Source: Deltaproteobacteria bacterium (GTDB lineage: Bacteria > Desulfobacterota > DSM-4660 > Desulfatiglandales > HGW-15). Taken from it: 64,000 nucleotides of DNA. The stretch spans positions 1-64,000 of the forward strand of contig JAGVAP010000119.1 in the NCBI GenBank assembly GCA_020060215.1, read 5' to 3'. Both the position numbers and the translations under genes were made by a program. Position 1 is the first letter of the stretch; each line of letters begins with the position of its first letter. Below the pieces are notes generated by a model that was not told where the DNA came from, searched no databases, and saw nothing but the letters and a program-made list of their open reading frames with translations. Of the stretch, positions 44,365-51,770 are shown piece by piece.

Positions 44365-45959
44365 GATTTGCATTCCTCCACGGCGTCCGGTTTACCGTCC
44401 AGGTTGATATCCTTCGATCGTCGGATCAGGGCCTCCGAACCGTCGTACTCCTCCCAGAGGTCCGGTCTCCCGTCCCCGTTCGTGTCTTCATCGAGACGGG
44501 ACAGCCTGCCGTTCTCGTAGTAGAGCCACATGTCCGGCCGGCCGTCCCCGTCCCTGTCTTTCTCGGCCCGAAAGGCCGTGCCTTTTTCATCATAGAACCA
44601 GGTGATGTCCAGGCGATCCCTGGACTCGAACCGTTCCTGGCTCCTTGTCAGTTTTCCCTTTGCGTCATACTCCTCCTTGATGTCGATCCTCCCGTCGCCG
44701 TCCTCATCCACCTCTTTCAACCTCAGGGCCGTTCCCTGGTAGGAGTAACGCACTTCAGGTTTACCGTTTCCGTCCCTGTCCACCTCCATCCGGACCATTT
44801 CACCCCTTTCGCAGTACTCCCAGGTGTCGGCTCTTCCATCCAGGTCCGTATCGATTTCCACCCGCTCCTTCTCGCCCCGGGTGTTGAAGAAAACCTTGAC
44901 ATCGGGCTTCCCATCCTTGTTGTTGTCCTTGGTCTGAAGAGAGGGTTTACCGTTCTTGAACAGGGTGAGCGTCTCCCTGAAGCCGTCTCCGTCCTCGTCA
45001 TGGGAGACCTCGATCAGTTCTCCGTTGCGATAGAGTCTGATCTTGTCAACACGACCCTGGTGGCGGGTGTCTTCCTTGATCTTCGCTGGCTGGCCCTTTT
45101 CGTCGAACTCGAGGAAGACATCCATCTTACCGTCGAAGTTCGCGTCCTTTTCCTGGCGGGACGGTTTCCCATCCTTGAAATGGGTCACCAAGTCGAAGCG
45201 GCCATCTCCGTTCGTATCCTTCATCTGCTCAGAGGGCTGATCGTCCTTGAACCGCGTAACCAGCTCAAACCGCCCATCCTGATCCTGGTCCCTCTTCTCT
45301 TCGATCAGTTTCCCCTCACGGTAAGTGCGGAGGGTCTCCTGGGTTCCATCCCTGTCCAGGTCGTGATGGCTCTCAAGGGGCAAGCCGTTCTCGTCATAGA
45401 AATATATCCTCTCCTCTCTGCCGTCCCCATCTTCATCGTGCCTCCGCTCCACCAGCTTTTCATCTTTATAGATTTCCGTGACCCTGGCCTTGCCGTCCAA
45501 TTCCCTGGTGGCGTGTGAGATCTTTCCGTCCTTGAAACGATAGAGGGCATCGAACCGTCCGTCGCCATCTGTATCCTTCTGAATCCTTAATGGGCGCTCC
45601 TGGTCGTCGAACTCGATGATTTCTATGATGCGGCCGGAGTCAGGGGATATCTTTTCGTGTCGGATCCTTTTCCTATTTTCAAAAAGATCCCTCCGATCCA
45701 CTTTCCCGTCGTGGTCGCTGTCCACCTCAACCCGGATGACCTGTTCGTTCTCGTAGAACTGGAAACGGTCCATGGTACCGTCCCCTTTGGTGTCGATCTC
45801 CAGCTTCGTGATCCTGCCGTCCTTGCCGAAATGGGCGATTTGGTCCACCTTCCCATCCTTGTCCGTGTCTTGTTCGAGTTTCTCCTGTGCCTGACAGGGC
45901 AGGGTGAGAACGAAGGCGAACACCCCGATGAGTAAAAGAGCCAGAAGCCTTTGGTTCAT
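44361..45959 (-). CDS. Exported protein of about 22 Asp-rich (EF-hand/thrombospondin-3-like) repeats
   Basis: 532 residues: signal peptide (LLALLLIGVFAFVLTLPCQA) followed almost wholly by 20-24-residue repeats with the loop D-x-D-x-D-G-x-x-D (DTDGDGRFDAL, DEDGDGREERI, DKDGDGRPDMW) joined by Y/F-x-x-G turns. These resemble calcium-binding type-3 repeats. First gene of the ExbBD-TonB-receptor unit, so it may be a periplasmic or surface Ca/metal-binding partner. Family not named. Confidence 0.75.
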   Translation of the reverse strand: MNQRLLALLLIGVFAFVLTLPCQAQEKLEQDTDKDGKVDQIAHFGKDGRITKLEIDTKGDGTMDRFQFYENEQVIRVEVDSDHDGKVDRRDLFENRKRIRHEKISPDSGRIIEIIEFDDQERPLRIQKDTDGDGRFDALYRFKDGKISHATRELDGKARVTEIYKDEKLVERRHDEDGDGREERIYFYDENGLPLESHHDLDRDGTQETLRTYREGKLIEEKRDQDQDGRFELVTRFKDDQPSEQMKDTNGDGRFDLVTHFKDGKPSRQEKDANFDGKMDVFLEFDEKGQPAKIKEDTRHQGRVDKIRLYRNGELIEVSHDEDGDGFRETLTLFKNGKPSLQTKDNNKDGKPDVKVFFNTRGEKERVEIDTDLDGRADTWEYCERGEMVRMEVDRDGNGKPEVRYSYQGTALRLKEVDEDGDGRIDIKEEYDAKGKLTRSQERFESRDRLDITWFYDEKGTAFRAEKDRDGDGRPDMWLYYENGRLSRLDEDTNGDGRPDLWEEYDGSEALIRRSKDINLDGKPDAVEECKS

Positions 45960-45973
45960 CAATCGACACCTGA

Positions 45974-46028
45974 CAAAAAAAGCCACGAAGATCAATGGCC
46001 CTATGGGACCCTCTGCCTTCGTGGCTTT
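45974..46028 (-). terminator. Attenuator-like terminator in the leader of the metal operon
   Basis: Perfect 12-base inverted repeat AAAGCCACGAAG (45979-45990) and CTTCGTGGCTTT (46017-46028), followed on the minus strand by TTTTTTT. It sits 15 bases before the first gene of the minus operon and divergent from dtxR, so it cannot be a gene-end terminator; premature termination is implied. Confidence 0.65.
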
Positions 46029-46238
46029 GTTATCGCTATAGACTGTGTTTCTAAAAAAGCGTGCTAAGCATCTTCAAATGCATATTAACATAGGATTATA
46101 TTTCATAGGAGAAACGATGTGTCAACGTCTTTTTACATCGGGGAAGTTTATGTATCCTGTGTCTCCATCGGGGCTGAAGCATTTCTCCCTGTCAGAGGAG
46201 AGCACAACCGAGAAAGAGAGCGCCTATCAAGAAAAGGC
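46029..46238. other. Divergent intergenic region
   Basis: No gene supported. Should hold the minus-strand operon promoter; none was clear by eye. Confidence 0.4.
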
Positions 46239-46267
46239 TTGACACCGATTTAAGAGTCCTGTAAATT
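46239..46267 (+). promoter_or_regulatory. Promoter of the dtxR-feo unit
   Basis: TTGACA at 46239-46244, 17 bases, TAAATT at 46262-46267: a near-consensus sigma-70 promoter. The operator follows directly. Confidence 0.65.
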
Positions 46268-46268
46268 G

Positions 46269-46282
46269 TTAGGCATTCCTAA
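46269..46282 (+). promoter_or_regulatory. DtxR/IdeR-type operator palindrome
   Basis: TTAGGCATTCCTAA is a perfect TTAGG-N4-CCTAA inverted repeat, matching the core of iron-dependent DtxR/IdeR boxes. It overlaps the expected transcription start, so repression by the encoded regulator is likely. Confidence 0.6.
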
Positions 46283-46309
46283 AGTGGATGGTGACACCGG
46301 AGGAGAGGC

Positions 46310-47068
46310 ATGATGCTCGGGGACACACTGACCGCCAGCCTGGAAGATTACCTGGAGGCCATTTTTCAGATCATTGCCGAAAAGGAGGGGGTGAGGCCCA
46401 AGGACATAGCCAAGCGTCTCAAGGTCAGCAATGCTTCCGTGACAGGCGCGCTTCGGGCTCTGGCCGAAAAGGAACTCATCCGCTATACCCCATACGATGT
46501 GATCACCCTCACCCAGGGGGGCAAGACCCTCGCCAAAGACGTGATCCGGCGGCACGAGGTCCTGCGCGATTTCTTCGTGAAGGTGCTCGCCGTGGAGGAG
46601 GGGGCGGCCGACGAAGCGGCCTGTCGGATGGAGCATTCGATTCCGAAGATTATCATTGAGCGGTTTATCGAATTTGTCGAATTCGTGGACACCTGCCCGC
46701 GGGGGGGAGGGAAATGGATCGCAGGTTTTGCCTATCAGTGCGATCATGGTGGGAGTCAGGACAACTGCGAAAAATGCATATTGTTGTGTCTCGAAGACGT
46801 TAAGAGGAGAAAAGGGGAAGGAGGTCGAAAAGCGATGGGAATCGCCAAGTTGAAGGATTTACAGCCCGGACAGAAGTGCAAGGTCCTGAAGGTCAAAGCC
46901 CGGGGGGAGACAAACAAGAGGATTCTCGAAATGGGAGTCACTCCAGGTGTGGTTATCGAACTCGAGCGTATTGCTCCGCTGGGGGACCCCATCGATATCA
47001 AGGTGAAGGGTTACCACCTGTCCCTGAGAAAAGAAGAGGCCCAGGGAATCGAGGTCGAGCTTGTTTAA
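46310..47068 (+). CDS. DtxR/MntR-family metalloregulator fused to FeoA domain
   Basis: 252 residues. Winged helix (EDYLEAIFQIIAEKEGVRPKDIAKRLKVSNASVTGALRALAEKELIRYTPY), a metal-binding/dimerisation domain with EHSIPKIIIERFIEF, a Cys-containing linker (CPRGGGKWIAGFAYQCDHGGSQDNCEKC), and a C-terminal FeoA/SH3 domain (LQPGQKCKVLKVKARGETNKRILEMGVTPG). Represses iron uptake when iron is bound. ATG 46313 is an alternative start. Confidence 0.9.
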   Translation: MMLGDTLTASLEDYLEAIFQIIAEKEGVRPKDIAKRLKVSNASVTGALRALAEKELIRYTPYDVITLTQGGKTLAKDVIRRHEVLRDFFVKVLAVEEGAADEAACRMEHSIPKIIIERFIEFVEFVDTCPRGGGKWIAGFAYQCDHGGSQDNCEKCILLCLEDVKRRKGEGGRKAMGIAKLKDLQPGQKCKVLKVKARGETNKRILEMGVTPGVVIELERIAPLGDPIDIKVKGYHLSLRKEEAQGIEVELV

Positions 47069-47099
47069 CCGGCGTTTCGACATACTGGGAAGGCATACG

Positions 47100-47315
47100 A
47101 TGCCATTGGCGATGGTTGAAACAGGCAGAAAAGTGAAGCTCGTTTCCGTAAATGCGGGGCATGGTCTGGTGGGCCGGCTGATCTCCATGGGCCTGGTGCC
47201 CGGCATGGAGATCGAGGTGATTCGGAACGCGTCGCAAGGCGCCTTGATCGTTTCCGCCGGGGGGAGCCGTATCATGCTGGGACGGGGAATGGCTCAGAAG
47301 ATCCAGGTCAAATGA
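47100..47315 (+). CDS. feoA: Ferrous iron transport protein FeoA
   Basis: 71 residues forming one SH3-like domain: VETGRKVKLVSVNAGHGLVGRLISMGLVPGMEIEV and AQKIQVK. Regulates or stabilises FeoB. Preceded by GGGAAGG. Confidence 0.92.
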   Translation: MPLAMVETGRKVKLVSVNAGHGLVGRLISMGLVPGMEIEVIRNASQGALIVSAGGSRIMLGRGMAQKIQVK

Positions 47316-47333
47316 ATTTTTTTTGTAATCCAG

Positions 47334-47350
47334 TTTAGGTGCGACTAAGG
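47334..47350 (+). promoter_or_regulatory. Possible second iron-box upstream of feoB
   Basis: TTTAGGTGCGACTAAGG keeps TTAGG and CTAA arms with a five-base spacer, weaker than the 46269 site. Confidence 0.35.
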
Positions 47351-47405
47351 TTATATGCGCTGACTAATTCACACTCGTCTTTGAAGAGGAGGACTGCTAG
47401 AGCCT

Positions 47406-49550
47406 ATGGACCGCAGGATTGTAGTTGCCCTTGTAGGGAACCCGAATTCCGGCAAAACCACCATTTTCAATAACCTGACAGGATCCCGCCAGCATGTAGG
47501 GAATTACCCCGGGGTCACGGTAGAGCGAAAAGAGGGCCACCGCCGACACGGCGATCTTGAGCTGCAGATTGTTGACCTGCCCGGGACCTACAGCCTGACA
47601 GCCTATTCGGCCGAAGAAGTGATAGCCAGGAATTTCATTATCGAAGAGAAGCCTGACGTGGTTGTGGACATCATTGACTCCTCAAATCTGGAGAGAAACC
47701 TGTACCTCTCGGTTCAGCTCATGGAACTCTGCGTGCCGCTGGTCCTTGCCTTCAACATGAGCGACGAGGCCAGGGCCAGGGGCCATGAGTTCGACATTGA
47801 AAAGCTGTCGCAATTCTTTGGCGCGCCCATTGTCCGGACCGTGGGCCACAAAAGGGAGGGGATGGAGGAACTTCTGGACGCCGTCGTTTCCACATCCACT
47901 TCGAAACCGCCAACCCAGAGGAAAAGCCCCATTGACTATGGCCCTGAAATCGAAGAGGAGATCGCGAAGATCGAATCCATGGTGAAGACAAACGAATTTC
48001 CTGCTGAGAAGTACAGTCCCCGATGGCTGGCGGTAAAACTTCTGGAATATGACTCGGACCTTCACGAAAGGATCCGCTCCTCAAGCCTTCGGGAACAGAT
48101 CGAGAAGAGCGCCTCCCATATTGATCGGGTGCTCGGGGAGCATCCGGAGATCACCATTGCAGGCAGGCGTTACGGCTTCATCTCCGGTGCGTGTCGGGAG
48201 GCGGTGCGTTCAACCATTGAAATCCGCCGCAGCGTATCGGACCGGATCGACTCCGTTGTCACGAACCGAATTTTCGGGATCCCCCTGTTCCTAGGGATTA
48301 TGTACCTCGTGTTCCAACTGACCTTTACCCTGGGAGAGCCTCCCATGGGATGGATCGAAGGGTTGTTCAAGTGGGGGGGTGAAACCGTGGGAACGTGGTG
48401 GCCGAAAGGATCCGACAGCGTTCTGAAATCCTTGTTGTCGGACGGGATCATCGGAGGCGTGGGAGGTGTGATCGTGTTTCTCCCGAACATTCTTCTGCTA
48501 TTCCTGGCCATAGCCATTCTCGAAGACTCGGGCTATATGGCCCGGGCCGCATTCATCATGGATCGCCTGATGCACAAGATCGGATTGCACGGCAAGAGCT
48601 TCATCCCGATGCTGATCGGATTCGGATGTTCCGTGCCGGCGATCATGGCCACCCGTACCCTGGAGAACAGGCGGGACAGGCTCGCCACCATGCTCGTGAT
48701 CCCGCTCATGAGCTGCGGGGCCCGGCTGCCGATCTTTGCGCTCCTGATCCCGGCCTTCTTCCCCCAGGTGTGGCATGCCCCCATGCTCTGGATCATCTAC
48801 ATCATTGGTATTGTCCTTGCCATGGGAAGCGCCAAACTCCTTCGCAGCACCATCCTCAAGGGTGAATCCGTGCCCTTTGTCATGGAACTTCCACCCTACC
48901 GCATGCCGACGTTCAAGGGCGTCTTGATCCACATGTGGGAACGGGGGTGGCTTTATTTGAAGAAAGCCGGGACCATCATTCTCGGCATATCGATTCTGTT
49001 GTGGGCGATGACAACTTTCCCTGGTTTGCCTGATGACGACGCTGCTCGTTTTGAAAGGTCACGGCAAGTAGTCCAAGCCGGTAATATTGGGGAGGACGGA
49101 AAAACCGAGCGACTTGCCTCCATTGACAATGAAGAAGCGGAGGCGGCGCTTCTCCACAGCATCGCAGGCCGGATCGGCCACGCGATGGAACCCATCCTGA
49201 AGCCCATGGGATTTGACTGGAAAATCGGCACAGCGCTCATCGGCGCCTTCGCCGCAAAGGAAGTCTTCGTCGCCCAGATGGGCATCGTCTACTCCGTAGG
49301 CGAAGCGGACGAGGAGTCGGAAACGCTGAGGGAAAAACTTCGAAACACCTATACCCCCTTGGTCGCCTTTTGCATCATGCTTTTCTGCCTCATCAGTGCG
49401 CCCTGCATGGCCACCATCGCCGTGACCAAGCGGGAGAGCAACTCATGGCGGTGGGCATTGTTCCAGCTCGGGGGGCTCACGCTTTTGGCCTACGTGCTGA
49501 CGACGCTCGTGTTTCAGTCGGGCACCCTGCTTGGAATCGGGATCGGATAG
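47406..49550 (+). CDS. feoB: Ferrous iron transporter FeoB
   Basis: 714 residues. N-terminal G domain with G1 GNPNSGKTT, G3 DLPGTYSL, G4-like AFNMSDEA; then the GDI-like helical part and about eight membrane helices including the Gate motif GFGCSVPAIMATRTLENRRDR. Imports Fe2+ across the inner membrane. Full length. Confidence 0.96.
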   Translation: MDRRIVVALVGNPNSGKTTIFNNLTGSRQHVGNYPGVTVERKEGHRRHGDLELQIVDLPGTYSLTAYSAEEVIARNFIIEEKPDVVVDIIDSSNLERNLYLSVQLMELCVPLVLAFNMSDEARARGHEFDIEKLSQFFGAPIVRTVGHKREGMEELLDAVVSTSTSKPPTQRKSPIDYGPEIEEEIAKIESMVKTNEFPAEKYSPRWLAVKLLEYDSDLHERIRSSSLREQIEKSASHIDRVLGEHPEITIAGRRYGFISGACREAVRSTIEIRRSVSDRIDSVVTNRIFGIPLFLGIMYLVFQLTFTLGEPPMGWIEGLFKWGGETVGTWWPKGSDSVLKSLLSDGIIGGVGGVIVFLPNILLLFLAIAILEDSGYMARAAFIMDRLMHKIGLHGKSFIPMLIGFGCSVPAIMATRTLENRRDRLATMLVIPLMSCGARLPIFALLIPAFFPQVWHAPMLWIIYIIGIVLAMGSAKLLRSTILKGESVPFVMELPPYRMPTFKGVLIHMWERGWLYLKKAGTIILGISILLWAMTTFPGLPDDDAARFERSRQVVQAGNIGEDGKTERLASIDNEEAEAALLHSIAGRIGHAMEPILKPMGFDWKIGTALIGAFAAKEVFVAQMGIVYSVGEADEESETLREKLRNTYTPLVAFCIMLFCLISAPCMATIAVTKRESNSWRWALFQLGGLTLLAYVLTTLVFQSGTLLGIGIG

Positions 49551-49561
49551 GAGGGACGACC

Positions 49562-49729
49562 ATGTTCGAAAACGTCCTCGCTCTTCTCATTTTAGGATCT
49601 GCGCTCTTGCTGACGGGCCGGTGGTTTTATCGGTCGTTCAGCGGCAAGAACAAAGACTGCGGGTGCGGGGGGGCTTGCCCCAGGTCCGGCGTTTGCTCTC
49701 AACCAAGAGGAAAGGACAGGGAGAAATGA
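49562..49729 (+). CDS. FeoB-associated Cys-rich membrane protein
   Basis: 55 residues: one membrane helix (NVLALLILGSALLLTGRWFY) then CGCGGACPRSGVCSQ. Such small Cys-rich proteins regularly follow feoB in anaerobes and may aid iron passage. Not in good frame with feoB; GGAGG upstream. Overlaps the next start by ATGA. Confidence 0.8.
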   Translation: MFENVLALLILGSALLLTGRWFYRSFSGKNKDCGCGGACPRSGVCSQPRGKDREK

Positions 49730-49992
49730 CCGCTTACGAACTATTAGCGAGAAATCTCGGAGAACTCCAGTCAATTCTAAAGGATCACGAGTGTCTCCTG
49801 AATCACCTGAAGGCCGGGGATCAAGAACCGCTTCTGCAGCTTTGCATTTCAGGATGTCCTCACAAACATCGGATGAAGGAAACCCTCCTGGAGGCTGTCC
49901 AGGTGCTGGAGGAATCGAGGAAGGCCTTCAAGTCAAAACAGCTTGAGGCGTTGAGGAAGAAGATGATCGAGGTCCTGGCGGAAGTCGCCTGA
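49726..49992 (+). CDS. Small helical protein of the feo operon
   Basis: 88 residues, mostly helix: ELLARNLGELQSILKDHECLLNHLKAGDQEPLLQLCISGCPHKHRMKETLLEAVQ. Cys and His residues (CISGCPHKHR) could bind iron. Coupled to the previous gene. Not recognised beyond that. Confidence 0.65.
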   Translation: MTAYELLARNLGELQSILKDHECLLNHLKAGDQEPLLQLCISGCPHKHRMKETLLEAVQVLEESRKAFKSKQLEALRKKMIEVLAEVA

Positions 49993-50012
49993 CCTTGATC
50001 GTGCGGAGATAG

Positions 50013-50096
50013 GTCCTACGGTCCGGCGTGAGGCGCCGGAAAGTGAGGGCGTCATGAAGATCGGCTTACAGGGCCGAAACTCATAACGCCCTTTTT
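50013..50096 (+). terminator. Terminator after feo, with an additional upstream hairpin
   Basis: CCGGCG/CGCCGG hairpin at 50023-50039, then AGGGCGT (50046-50052) pairing with ACGCCCT (50086-50092) and TTTTT. The long loop contains CGGC/GCCG. Works as a rho-independent terminator; the double structure could also be a regulatory leader of the porin. Confidence 0.6.
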
Positions 50097-50151
50097 GTTT
50101 TCTCTATCGGGCATTAAGGACAATACGACGACTATGTTAGGAGGAATGGAG

Positions 50152-51318
50152 ATGAAGAGATGTAAAGGTATTCACCAGGGTTCAGGGAGTTACGGTTGGG
50201 TGCAAAAAGGACTTAGGGGGACAGGAATTCTATCCCTTTCGGCAATCCTCGTTGTTCTTTGCAGCCTGACGTCTTTTGCCTACGAGATCAACGACAAGCT
50301 GTCCATCGGAGGGGTATTGGCAGGGGCCTATCAGTATCAGAGCATCAGTCCCGAATTCGATACGTTCGAGAACACCGGTCGGGGTGCCCTTCCCATCCAG
50401 CCGGAAATCAGTTTCACTCCTACCGATAAGGATCAGATCTTTGCCAAGTTCGGGTTCGCCGCCGGCAACGGGTTGAACGAAAAATCCCCATTTCTCCTGT
50501 CGCCCTGGGCCGCGGATTTGGAAGACGATGTAAAGGATATCAACGGCAGGAATCGGGACTATCTCCTTACGGGGTGGTACAAGCACACCTTCCGGTTCAG
50601 CGAAGATCATTCGCTGGGAGTTACGGGCGGAATCATCGATGCTACGGACTACGTGGATGAAAACGCTTACGCCAACGATGAGTTCACCCAGTTCATGAAC
50701 GAGGCCCTGGTCAATGGACCCAATGGTTTCGCCCCGTCTTACGACATCGGCGGCGCAGTTGAGTGGGCAATCGGCCCTTTTTCGGTCAAGGGAGTGGCCA
50801 TGGGTGTGGGCGAGAATGACGACGGGAACTCTTACAATTACTATGCTGCCCAGGTCGGGTTTCACCCGAGGACAGCACTGGGAGAGGGAAACTGCCGCGT
50901 GATCCTCGCCACGACCACCAAGGACTTCCTGGATCCGGCACAAGAGAAGCTGGAAACGCAGAAGTCGATGCTCCTTTCCTTTGATCAGCAACTAGGGGAG
51001 GTTTTCGGGGCATGGATCAGATTCGGTTGGGGGGATGACGGCCCGGTCCTCGTATGGAAGGACCTCTACTCCGGAGGCATCGACATTAAAGGCAAGTGGT
51101 GGAACCGGGAAAAGGATAATATCGGCATCGGATATGCCCACTTGAGCGGGGGGAACCAGGAGATCGACAAAGGCCAGGTGTTCGAGACATACTACCGTTT
51201 GGTCTTCAATGAGATTCTGTCCGCAACGGCGGACGTTCAGTACTTGAAAGACGATTTCATGGAAGGCGGCGACCGAGAGGGGTGGTTTTTCGGGGTCCGA
51301 ATCACGGCGGAATTCTGA
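50152..51318 (+). CDS. Carbohydrate-porin-like (OprB family) outer-membrane protein
   Basis: About 388 residues: signal peptide (LRGTGILSLSAILVVLCSLTSFA), then beta-barrel sequence (INDKLSIGGVLAGAYQYQSI, FSEDHSLGVTGGIIDATDYVDEN, REGWFFGVRITAEF with C-terminal Phe). SEQ pattern and DATDYVDE fit OprB-type carbohydrate porins. ATG 50152 has GGAGG seven bases before; earlier in-frame ATGs at 50134 and 50146 do not. Confidence 0.85.
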   Translation: MKRCKGIHQGSGSYGWVQKGLRGTGILSLSAILVVLCSLTSFAYEINDKLSIGGVLAGAYQYQSISPEFDTFENTGRGALPIQPEISFTPTDKDQIFAKFGFAAGNGLNEKSPFLLSPWAADLEDDVKDINGRNRDYLLTGWYKHTFRFSEDHSLGVTGGIIDATDYVDENAYANDEFTQFMNEALVNGPNGFAPSYDIGGAVEWAIGPFSVKGVAMGVGENDDGNSYNYYAAQVGFHPRTALGEGNCRVILATTTKDFLDPAQEKLETQKSMLLSFDQQLGEVFGAWIRFGWGDDGPVLVWKDLYSGGIDIKGKWWNREKDNIGIGYAHLSGGNQEIDKGQVFETYYRLVFNEILSATADVQYLKDDFMEGGDREGWFFGVRITAEF

Positions 51319-51369
51319 GTGGATGAGAATCGCCCGCCCTTTATCGAAGAAAAATATCAGAAAAGGCTG

Positions 51370-51398
51370 TTGACAAGCCGAGCAGCTTAGTGTAGTGC
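51370..51398 (+). promoter_or_regulatory. Promoter candidate of the corrinoid operon
   Basis: TTGACA at 51370-51375; 17 bases later TAGTGC, a poor -10. It lies just before the riboswitch, where a promoter is expected. Confidence 0.4.
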
Positions 51399-51406
51399 TT
51401 TTTGCG

Positions 51407-51568
51407 TTCAGGCGCTCCATGCGAGCTTAATTGGGAACCCCGTGTGAATCGGGGACGGACCCGCCGCTGTGATCGGGGACGAACGCTGCAGCAAGCCACT
51501 GTCCGCTTGGAAGGGATGGGAAGGCGCGGCAAGTAGGAAGATCCGATGAGTCAGAAGACCTGCCTGAA
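51407..51568 (+). promoter_or_regulatory. Cobalamin riboswitch
   Basis: P1 arms TTCAGGC (51407-51413) and GCCTGAA (51562-51568); core segments GGGAACCCCGTGTGAATC, CCCGCCGCTGT, GCCACTG (51495-51501) and the B12 box AGTCAGAAGACCTGCC (51549-51564). This is a full AdoCbl/Cbl-type aptamer. It governs the operon beginning at 51771. Confidence 0.95.
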
Positions 51569-51629
51569 CCATGGGCCTTTCTTTCGTGGACCGAGGTGAG
51601 GGCCGGAAGATCTTGAGGACAAAATTGGG

Positions 51630-51669
51630 AATCCCCGGATCGATGTGAGTCGATCTGGGGATTTTTTTT
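51630..51669 (+). terminator. Riboswitch expression platform: rho-independent terminator
   Basis: AATCCCCGGATCGA pairs with TCGATCTGGGGATT, followed by eight T. It lies 61 bases after the aptamer and 101 before the first gene. Ligand binding would be expected to favour termination. Confidence 0.85.
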
Positions 51670-51770
51670 CATCCGTGCTTTGGGGCGCGGCTGCGACTGT
51701 CTGCGGGGGCAGGATCTTCCCCATTCGCCTGCTTTTCGAACGTGAGCCAATCTTGGGAAAGGAGGACATC

